From Metopolophium dirhodum (taxonomy: Eukaryota > Arthropoda > Insecta > Hemiptera > Aphididae), in contig NC_083568.1 in NCBI RefSeq assembly GCF_019925205.1, positions 2,470,237 through 2,534,236 of the forward strand: a DNA stretch of 64,000 bases. Reading direction: 5' to 3'. Below, in pieces: positions 55,301 through 64,000 of this stretch. Position 1 is the stretch's first letter. Each line of letters begins with the position of its first letter. The position numbers and the translations under genes were made by a program. Below the pieces are notes generated by a model. That model ran no database searches. It had not been told where the DNA came from and was given only the letters and a program-made list of their open reading frames with translations.

Positions 55301-58300
55301 TTTTAAAATGTATTATAATTTATACAGAATTTATTTTAGAATTTAAATCTTCATCAAAAATATGAATAATTTAGTGCACTATTTACAATTGATAGGGCAT
55401 TTTTAAGTTTGTTTAGAACAATAAAATCATCAATAATAATATTATGATAATTAACCCAGAAAAAGCCAAGGGGGGCAACTGCCCCTACTTGCCGCCCCTG
55501 CAGACGCCCTTGAGAGAAAATTATTTGCTTTCCAAATAGCTAACTTTTATTTATCCGTTAAATATTAAACAATGGAATGCTTACCGGCCTGTATTTTATT
55601 TCCAAATAATTAGACGAGCAGTCTTTGGTGTCCGCCAAATTCAAATCCATGAATCGTAACACAAGATATTGGTCATTTGATTTCAATTGTAGGTACCACG
55701 TACAAGTTAAATCGTTCATATTATTATATGCCAATGGTTCATTCATAGCCGTTAATACTTGTGATTGGTTGGTCACAATCAATGTACTTGAACCACAAAT
55801 CGCTATTTAAATAGAAACATTAGTTTATTTAAATTATTTTGTTTCATTTTTATAATATTTGCTAATTTACATGTCACCGATGTTATCTTTATCTCAAAAT
55901 GTGTGTCTACGTCCGATGCGATGCTTGAGTATCTAATAAAAGCTTTATTACCAGACGATAATAATGGCGTATAGTCAACATTTCCTGGACAGTATTGATG
56001 AATTTTCAAAGCTGAACTTCCGGGACCATCATAAAACTAAAAATAAGACCGTTCATCTTAAATTTTATTAGCAGTTATAATAAAAAAATAAAATATTGTT
56101 TTAAATATCAAACTGTTGTTTTATCACAATAAAAAAACCCTCCACAATGCCCAATACAAAAAAAGGTGAGAGGGGACGGAGTGGCCGAGCGGACTAAGGA
56201 CTAACCTAACCGACCCGAGTTCGATACCTTGGCCGCGGGCGGCATTTTTCTTCGGGCAAGTCACGGTGTCCGGAGAACAAGTGCCGCCATCCCCCCCCCC
56301 CCCACCCGGGGCACGGCAGAAACCTACAAGTGCCCCATAAGAAATTCTGCCAAAACACAACACACACGTGTACTAAATTAACCTACCCAATTTAAAAACC
56401 TACCGTGCCCTCCCCCACACCCAATGGCCTATGTTGCCGCGGGTTACCCAATAAAAAAAAAAAATCTTTTAGCATCATAATGTTGTGATATTATCATAAT
56501 ATTGTACTGCGCTAAATTAAGCAGAAATAATCGGTATCTCTAGTCTCTACTCAATACTGTAATTTATTCCTTTGTAAGAATTTTATAGAGATATTATATA
56601 GCGTTGAGAGGTTAACGCTTAGCAAATGTTAGGACCTATTTTTAAATTTTTAAATTTTAGTGGACAAAAATAGTTCCCACCGAGTAAACAAGTACGTCAT
56701 TGATCGCATTTAATAATATGTTAGGTTTACTTAGTGCACTAAAATGTGAAATCAAAACTTTATGAAGCTAAAAGATTTATTTTTTTACTTAGCCAATTTT
56801 CACACTAAACGTGGTACCAATCTTGTAACGGTGGATAATTAAACACGTCATTGTAAAACCAATACATGCATCGCTTCACTAAAAAGCTAAAAGTCTGGAT
56901 AATATAATTAAAGTAAAACATTATGTAAACATAATGTTATATATACTCATTTGCCGAGTGCTGAATTATTATTCACATATTTATCATATTTATTAATTAT
57001 TTTGCTCAATATTTGGGCATCAATAATTAAAAAGTACTAAAATAGCTATAAGTTATTATAATAAGAAACTATAAAATATAAAACTGTACCATAAGTGATG
57101 TATTTAATGTTTAATAAAAATTACATTTTGAGTTCAAGTATTAATATTATTGTTACCTGAATCGAACTGCATATGCAGTTTGTTTCGTTCGAAGGACATT
57201 TGGGTGTTTCTGTGTAGTTGACGACTTGCATCTGTACAGCATACGATGGCTGTACTAATATTAACCATTCACAATTCAAATCAGTTTTCGCAGAAATGTT
57301 CGAATTATTCAATGAAATATTGTTATTTGATTGATTTAACCTTATAGTACCTCCACATCCACGAGATTGACCTAAAAATATTATTAACAATATAATATAA
57401 TATACGCTATAATTTATATACTGCATATTATTATAAATAGTTATTAAGAAAAAAAAAGATAGAAAAAAAAATGATTGTGAAAAATATCGACAGTTTTCAT
57501 GATATTATTATAATGTATAAGTTTGCTATGCATTTAAACCTCAAAATTATATATTATATGCAGGTCCATAATAACATTTTTAGTAAATACTTATGACATT
57601 TGTTATTAATTTTCGTTATTCAATTTTGTAAAAATTCAATTCAGGAAAAATATTCCTGTTTCAAAAAATTTATATAGCTAAGCATATGGCTATAAACTAT
57701 ATTGAATACAGTGATCACATTATACGTACGCCTCACTATGGTTCTGTGTAATATTTTTTTGGAGATCAAAACATATTAACGGTCAGTCTGTACCTATGTA
57801 ATATTAGTTGTTCAATTAACAATCTTATCAAGTTTATATTCTCAAAACGATAAAATATTGGGCACAAATAGTATGGATTTTTAATATATAAGAAAGTTAG
57901 TTATAACTAAATTCTTGTAAAATGTAGGTACCTAATGATTATTACTAAACTTGTGGGGGGGGGGGGGGGGTTTCTTACCAAGTCGATCACTGAATATTAT
58001 TTAATATAAAGTCGATTTTAGAGGACGCCACACCCGCATGTGTTGTCTCCGTCTTACAAACGCATAACATACTAAATATACCTACGCTCAAAAATTCACG
58101 TTTTATGCGTTAGCTTAAAAATTATAAAAATTAGAGTAAATTGACTTATTATGAACCCTTATGGTAATAACATTATCTGTGTTAGTTGGAAGTTTTTTTT
58201 ACGATAATTTAGTTTTTAAGTGAGTAATGATTAATGATGAGCATTTTTAATTTACATTTATAATATACGCATGGCTCACTTAAAAACTGAATTATCGTAG

Positions 58301-61300
58301 AAAACCTTCCAACAAAACACAGATAATGTTCTTACTGTCAAGTTTCATAATCGGTCGATTCACCCTAATTTTTAAGCTAACGGCATAAAACGTGAATTTC
58401 TGAGCGTAAATTTGGTATGTTACGCGTTTGTAAAACTACGGAGATAACACATGTGGGTGTAGCGTCCTCTTAATTTTAAATTTAAATTAGAAATATTTGT
58501 TCGGTTTCAACCGTATCAATATAACATAATAGTAGATATTATCATATTTATTAATTATTTTGCTCAATATTTGGGCATCAATAATTAAAAAGTACTAAAA
58601 TAGCTATAAGTTATTATAAGTTATTATAAACTATAAAATATACAACTGTACCATAAGTGAATTTAATTTCAGCCTCAAATCCTTCATCGCCTTTTGAAGA
58701 ATCACTAACAAATTGTACATACACAGAATTCGTTTTAGAAACAAATTCTGGTAACTGTGTATCCAAAACTCCACAAAATATATCGACATCTTGAGAATTG
58801 TTATTGTGTAAATAAGACTCATCAAAAACAACGACAGAATCATATTGGCATTTGTCTGATATATTATCATCTAAAGTAAATTCATTAATTGATTGTTCCA
58901 AGCGAAGTTTAGTAAATCTATAAAACACGCTCAGTCAAAATTAATTCAAAAATTATTTAATTTATTTATTAATTAAAATAATCAAACATACTTAAGCTGC
59001 ACAACTTGGTTTGGAGGAGCTCGTATAATCCAAGTACAATTTGCATTATCCGGGTACCTTGGTGTGCCTAATTGTGAGTCAATAGTCATTGGGGATTTAA
59101 TAATCCCCGGACTTGTAATTTCTCCTCCACATGCTGTACAAAAAAGTATTACAATTTATTAAGTATACCTTTAAACTCGTTAAACCATCTATTTTAATTA
59201 AGTCTTTAATTGTATCGTGGTTGTTTTTGTAGGACAATATAAACCCAAAATTGACAAAAAAGTAGATTTTAAGAAAATTGTAATAACGAATCTAAATCAA
59301 ATATTTATTGAAGTTATTCTAATTGTTACAGACAAAAGCTATTATTAAAATCTTTAACTGACTAAAACTCTAAAACTATAAAACCTCTATTATAAAAATA
59401 TTCTATTCAAATGTCTACTTAAAGTTTTTTTTTTAATTTAAACGAGACAGTTAACCAAACATATTTAAACATAGTATATTAGTATGATTTTCGAGTATGC
59501 ACTACTGACATAGGTTAGGTACTTGGCATGAGCCATGAAGTGACGAGTGCTTCACGCCAGTGAATGAGGTTGGCATCCACGTAAGATAAGGAGAAATTAT
59601 AAGAGTGGTTAGACGGCGGTTACCCTGTGACCAACTTGAGGTGGTGTTGCATAGCAAGTCGATGGATATTTTTGATTTGTTTTCCGAATGTGGCGCAGCG
59701 AGCGAGTGGCAACGCGGGCATCACTGGCATCACTGCTATATGCTCAAGCCCGGATTAAGGGGGGGGGGGGGAAAGGATGGCACGGTACCGGGGCCCATCT
59801 TTAACCCCAATATATATTTTTTTAACACGTCCAATACAGTTTTCAAAAAAAAAATATTTAAGTAGGTAAGTATAATAGGTAAATTAATATTAATAATCAT
59901 AAAATAAAATTGTTCTCAATTTTATATCACAAAAATAACTATAAATAATATGTTTGCCAACAATTGTGTATGTTTTTTTTTTTTTAGCATTTTAGAAGCC
60001 GATGTGCAACCATACTATCTTAAATTATGCTTCATGGTATTAACTTCCTTATCATTTTTCAATTATGAGCTGCGTGTACACTCATGAGTACCCCTACTCT
60101 TACGCTGATGCCAACTGTTTAACAAGTTTGAAAATCAAATATTAAGTAAGTTTATTTTACTTGTAACTGCATATTGTATTTCAAATCCATTATTGGTGAA
60201 ATAATAGTCTGTCTGGAATATCATCATGACACTTTCCTGAAACGTCATTGAATGTGGTACGTTAGTTCCACAATACGTGCCAACGAAATATTGCGTTTGA
60301 TTGTCAAACACGCCTGCAGTGTTGTATATTGTTAAACTGTCAAAACGACATCCGTGGTCTGTTGCACATTCATAAAAATATAATAATTCGATTTTATCAC
60401 GTAAACTTAAACATAGTAAGTTAATTGTTAACATATTTGGACTGGATGGTAACCAAACAATAACAATAAGAGGAAATTAATGTCCCGACTTTATAATTTC
60501 ACGTTAGAGTACGTAAAGTTTTTCAACCACAGCAACTGACAAATGAATGCACGCTACATATTATTTTGTACACATTCAATTTTATGTATACTATCATTGA
60601 TTGCAAATACGATAGATTGCTCACTGGCCCGTATTTATGCGGCGTGTAAAATGGTTACTGGTAAGTAATTTTTTTTTACCTGAGTTAGGTTAATTTTATT
60701 TTCTATCTTAACTTTAAACTTACTTACTTAAATTTTTTTTTTGTTAACTTTTAACTTAACTGAAGACAATTTAATTAAATTAACTTAACTTACCACAGTT
60801 AATTATTTTCATTAACTTGCCCGCCTTTGATTATATTCATGACCTACTCAGACACTCAAAATCTACACTCTGTTCAAGTTAAAAAAACGTAGTCGGTGGC
60901 GACCTTTTTTCGTCGAGCCTGTTGGTCATCCCCACCCGGTCAATTATCTATATACCTGCCATGTAGTATTGCCACGCCCCTGCGCACAAGTCTGACGCAA
61001 ACTTTTTTTCTTAACTTGAATAGAGTATAATATAATATAGCATAAGGCAAAGCAAATTCCCAGTTTTTTAAAAAAATATTAAAATTGTATAAATAGGTAA
61101 CAAATATTATTGCAAGAAATTATAATATTCAGTGATAAGTTAGGTACTTACCTTCCAGATCGAACGAATTAAAAGTCAATTTTATTTCCTCTCCAGGGGC
61201 AGATATTGTATAGTTGCATTCTATGTTGTTCGGATAATGTTTTGGATAGTTTGGTGAAATAATTTTTCCAGAACTTTGAGTAAAAACTCCACCACATGTA

Positions 61301-62367
61301 CTATTCCACCTGGCCTAAATATAATGAGATACTTATTAAGAACATCTTATTGTATAAATATAATAAAGACATGGACTTGCTTTAAAGCCATCTCCTTGTA
61401 TATTACTATCAGTTCGTAGACGAATTTTGAGTTTTGTTTCAGATGAGTTAAACTGTGGTGGAATTTGACGACCACACAATCGACTTCCAAGTGGAATCCA
61501 ATTATTATTAATTAAATTAAAAACCTGTTTTATCATAAATAAAAAAGTTTTGATTTTTTGAATATATATTTTACCTATAAGGTGGTATTAAAAACGTTTT
61601 ACTTTTAATTAGATTTTTTTTTTCAAATAATTAAGATACAGTATACACAGATAAAACATACGTAAATATAAGATATAATCAATAAAATATATTTATATTT
61701 TTTAACTGTGGGGGAGGGTACAGTAGGTTTAAACACGTGTGTTTGTTAATTTGTCAGAATTTTCTAGTGGGCACTCGTAGGTATCTGCCACATCAGATGG
61801 GGGATGGTGGCCTCTCTCTCCAGACACCGAAGATAAGTGCCGCCCTTGGCCAGGTTTCGAACCGGCTACGGCGCGTGTCGCAACCGACGCCATAGTCCGC
61901 TCGGCCACTCCGTCCCCCAAAAATATATATTCCTATTCAGTTCACATACAATGTCTTACCTGTATATAGTCTTTAGTACAATTTACACTTTGTTCCAGAT
62001 TGAAACGTTCTACAAATTGCAAGCTAACCCTGTTGCCTGGATATACCGCTATAGTCCACTCGCACTCTTCGTTGTTTGGATATAAGTTTGGATAATTTCT
62101 ACTAGATATTTCACCTTTTTCCGCTGCATACATATTTCCACAGCCATTATGTCTGGATTCTAGAGTTAAATTGAACCCTTTCCTGTTACTTTTTCCATTC
62201 TCCGATGAAAATACTACCCATAACTTGTTTGAAGTAGCTACTAAATTTTCCGGCAAAATGTTACCACAGTATTTACCCAATACAGGACTTTCAGGACCTG
62301 GTCCATCGTGTAACATAACATAATTATTATCACACGATGAATCGAGGTCAATGTCATTAAAACGTAT
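52309..62367 (-). CDS. Cubilin copy B: partial duplicate, end of CUB20 to CUB27 and stop
   Basis: The exons are 61960-62367, 61381-61524, 61152-61314, 60161-60358, 58992-59133, 58652-58917, 57157-57371, 55871-56036, 55585-55802, 54096-54246, 53785-53975, 53551-53719, 53324-53464, 52520-52626 and 52309-52425. The first 13 correspond one to one to copy A exons from 11196 to 2833. The last two finish CUB27 (TTCNTDYLEMYN, then VTTVHNTGTGWVLHF) and stop at 52309-52311. All frames are open and all phases fit. One donor is GC (61379-61380). No start or signal peptide is seen: upstream of 62367 only about 380 bases of intron resemble copy A, then a LINE fragment follows. It may be the 3' part of a second gene extending beyond the window, or an orphan fragment. 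Confidence 0.85.
54568..55512. mobile_element. Element with CAAGGGC-type inverted termini
   Basis: CAAGGGCATCCGCAGG at the left and CCTGCAGACGCCCTTG at the right are imperfect inverted repeats about 0.95 kb apart. The next inward sequence also matches weakly (AAGGGGAGGG / CTTGCCGCCCC). No matching 8-base flanks were found, so the class is unsure (hAT-like by termini). It has no coding sequence. It lies in the copy B intron between the CUB25 exons. Confidence 0.55.
56171..56464 (+). mobile_element. tRNA-derived SINE
   Basis: The head GGGACGGAGTGGCCGAGCGG carries a perfect A box (TGGCCGAGCGG, 56182-56192) and a B box (GAGTTCGATACC, 56217-56228) at tRNA-like spacing, as in a Leu/Ser tRNA. An unrelated body of about 200 bases and an A-rich tail follow. 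It lacks a closing acceptor stem, so it is a SINE and not a tRNA gene. It contains a poly-C run near 56290. It lies in a copy B intron. Confidence 0.8.
56985..57093 (-). repeat. Local duplicate of the CUB23 exon end and following intron
   Basis: About 100 bases here match 58538-58660 almost exactly, including the exon end TCACTTATG, its GTACAG donor and the intron bases TGGGCATCAATAATTAAAAA downstream. The copy lies 1.5 kb away, in the next intron downstream of exon 57157-57371. Confidence 0.7.
58021..58469. mobile_element. Foldback MITE, PIF/Harbinger-like, TTA target duplication
   Basis: Two arms of about 215 bases are imperfect reverse complements over their full length. The outer ends are GAGGACGCCACACCC and GGGTGTAGCGTCCTC, and TTA flanks both sides (58018-58020 and 58470-58472). 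A TTA/TAA duplication is the PIF/Harbinger habit. The whole element folds into one long hairpin with a short centre near 58255. It has no coding sequence. It is specific to copy B, in the intron between the CUB23 and CUB24 exons. Confidence 0.75.
59480..59830. other. GC-richer intronic block with poly-G tract, unclassified
   Basis: The composition rises abruptly, and the block contains AGCCCGGATTAAGG followed by a run of about 12 G and then GGTACCGGGGCCC. It looks like part of an interspersed repeat, but I could not find its ends or a second copy in the window. Confidence 0.3.
60690..60830. mobile_element. Probable remnant of the GTTAA-rich hAT-like MITE
   Basis: It has the same kind of interior as the elements at 10165 and 36111 (TTAACTTTTAACTTAACT), and its right end reads AACTTGCCCGCCTTTG, resembling their inverted terminus. 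The left terminus and the target duplication are not recognisable. Confidence 0.45.
61700..61918 (-). mobile_element. tRNA-derived SINE, second copy
   Basis: On the minus strand it reads GGGACGGAGTGGCCGAGCGG, with an A box at 61897-61907 and a B box GGTTCGAAACC at 61853-61863. The body and the CCTCCCCCACA segment near the end match the SINE at 56171. The tRNA-like boxes are intact. It lies in the copy B intron within CUB21. Confidence 0.8.
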
Positions 62368-62949
62368 CTAAAAACAAAAAAATAATTATTCAAATTTTAA
62401 TTTAATCTATGTTTATTATGTATTATACTTTACAAATATAATATATTATTATTTATAAAATTTTCATTAAACATTTAGTTATATTTTGTTAAGTAACATT
62501 AAAAAAAAATGATGACACGCATTTCTTAGCTTTACTCAGAATCCAATATATTATGTTAAAATCTGTTTTATACGTAAATATTTCAGTTATTTAAAATACC
62601 CCGTTATTGGAAAACTCCGAAACAGTTAACATAACTTGTATTATTTTACTGCTGTAGCATAACAACCTAACAAATTAGCTCTAAAAATATCTAAGCTTGC
62701 GAATTTAATCTATATTTTAGTTACTTTACAAATTTAAAAATAAATAATATACATATTGATGTATATTTTTTAAATAATACACATTACATGCATATACTTC
62801 CAAATTTCAAAGGTGAAAAAGTAATATTTTATGATCGATCTACTTGATTTTTATGCATTACACAAATATATTATCTATTTAACTTAAAACCGGGGTAATA
62901 AGTGCAAATAATATTCAACAGTTATTTATTTTGCGTGTCGGTTAGCAAT

Positions 62950-64000
62950 GTCACATATCATTTTATAGCCAGTAGTTGATCAGTTTGATAACCTCGTCAA
63001 TTCGTTCCCTTAAAATATAGCTCCTCTTGCATTTTGTATTGGACAATATACACTGTATTAGGTGTTAATCGTCTTTGCATTCGCATTCTACATTCTTCTA
63101 ATTTCCACCACATAAGATTCTTCTCGTCAAGTGGTTTAGAACTTTCCATAGTCTATATTTCAGATTAATACCCTGTGGTAGGTTTTTTATAGTTCTTGTC
63201 ATCCATATCGGAAGAAGAGCCACTTCGGATTTCTATCGGTCATTCCATCTTGGGATGCATTCGTGTGGTTTTGAAAGTAGAGTACCTGACATGCTATGTA
63301 GGAAGCTGTGCTTCCCTTGTATTCTACTGCTGCGCGTAGTATATATCCGTACAATATGTAGAAAGAACATCTAAGGCTTTTTTAAGGTGTTTTCAAACTT
63401 TTCAAAGGTATTACATTAGTCTATAATTGCGATATCATCTGCGTATATGAAATGTTTTGTGTTAGGACTGATTGGTTGGTTGTTGGTATATAATATAGAT
63501 ATTAAGGAGGGAAGGTGCCTTGGTATAAGCCATTTAATTAGTTTCTCCATCTGCTGCGCCTACCTTGAAAGTCAAAATAGAAATGCCTGTTACTTAAGAG
63601 CATTTATACCATGGTTGCGAGCTTAAATCTTTGGTGATTAGATATCCTTAAACCTTCTGTGATTGATTGACCGTGTCGTAAGTAGCGCATAGGCCCAAGA
63701 ATACGTCCCGAATTATATTTTTCTCTTTGAGGCTATTTTCGATATTATGGGTAAGACGAATTATCTGGCTGATGCAGTAATTTCCCGGTTGAACCGTGAT
63801 TGTTCTTTTATCAGGTGTTGATCTATTATTTCTGGCGAGAATCTGTTCAATATGATTCGTACGTATAGCTTATAAGTGTGGCATACCAGTGCTATTAGGA
63901 TGTACGTTTTTGCTTCTTTAGGTGTTTTTCTTGGCTTCAGGGTAGAGATGATGTGTGTTTGTTGCCACATTCTTGGTATCCTCAGTTGTTTTATACATTC
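62950..64000 (-). pseudogene. Jockey-like LINE reverse transcriptase fragment
   Basis: The minus-strand frame at 63761-63970 includes LKPRKTPKEAKTY and CHTYKLYVRIILNR, followed by LIKEQSRFN. These correspond to the palm/finger motifs of jockey-clade RT (the usual form is IPEQAGFR). The remaining RT seems to continue toward 63.0 kb in several broken frames. It runs off the window edge. It interrupts whatever lies upstream of cubilin copy B. Confidence 0.65.

Noticed and set aside
54568..55512. 8-base target duplication around the CAAGGGC element
   Set aside because: Flanks TTATCAAT and AGAGAAAA do not match, so the class was left open.
56171..61918. tRNA genes
   Set aside because: A and B boxes are present but no closing acceptor stem; the shared bodies show they are SINEs.
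1..64000. CRISPR arrays, bacterial operons, defence or toxin systems, prophage
   Set aside because: The window is intron-rich animal DNA; the regular repeats are transposon ends, not spaced direct repeats.

Overview
The window is eukaryotic, AT-rich, intron-dense DNA from an insect, most likely an aphid. The basis is codon use, short introns with GT-AG borders, a cubilin/PMCA gene pair with insect-like proteins, and a dense load of DNA transposons, MITEs, tRNA-derived SINEs and jockey-like LINE debris. There are no prokaryotic operons, CRISPR arrays or rRNA genes. All exon borders were read by eye from reading frame, splice consensus and phase, and should be taken as good to a base or two.

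Three protein-coding loci account for nearly all the host coding sequence, all on the minus strand. (1) A very large cubilin gene (copy A) starts at 37072 with a signal peptide and runs down to 2833. I can join 60 exons in phase into about 3,700 codons: signal peptide, coiled-coil/trimerisation region, 8 EGF domains and 27 CUB domains, which is the canonical cubilin layout. Its last CUB is only half present at the left edge. (2) A plasma-membrane calcium pump (PMCA) runs from 45199 to about 38.4 kb. All P-type ATPase signatures are intact, and there are two candidate short alternative last exons. (3) A second, partial cubilin (copy B) runs from 62367 to 52309. It covers the end of CUB20 through CUB27 plus the true stop codon and a poly(A) signal, and is a tandem partial duplicate of the 3' end of copy A. 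PMCA lies between the two copies.

The rest is transposon-derived or plain AT-rich sequence. At the left edge a Helitron fragment and a MULE/Phantom-like element with an intact FLYWCH-MULE transposase (plus strand, 1132-2493) abut the 3' end of copy A. Introns carry precisely bounded MITEs: two of one hAT-like family with perfect 8-bp target duplications, another hAT-like element, a TA-flanked mariner-like element and a TTA-flanked foldback. They also carry a GC-rich solo-LTR-like block, two SINEs, LINE pieces at 5.0-5.9 and 63-64 kb, and five copies or fragments of one unclassified repeat family (4.2, 24.5, 37.6, 45.4 and 47.1 kb). A GC-richer block at 48.6-50.3 kb is the likely PMCA promoter/5' region.

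Functionally, cubilin is an endocytic receptor and PMCA exports cytosolic calcium; nothing suggests an operon-like relation. The most informative feature is the A/B cubilin pair. Every exon-length difference between the copies is a multiple of three, so both look constrained. Their homology stops abruptly just past the CUB27 first-half exon of copy A, and copy B has acquired a GC-AG intron.
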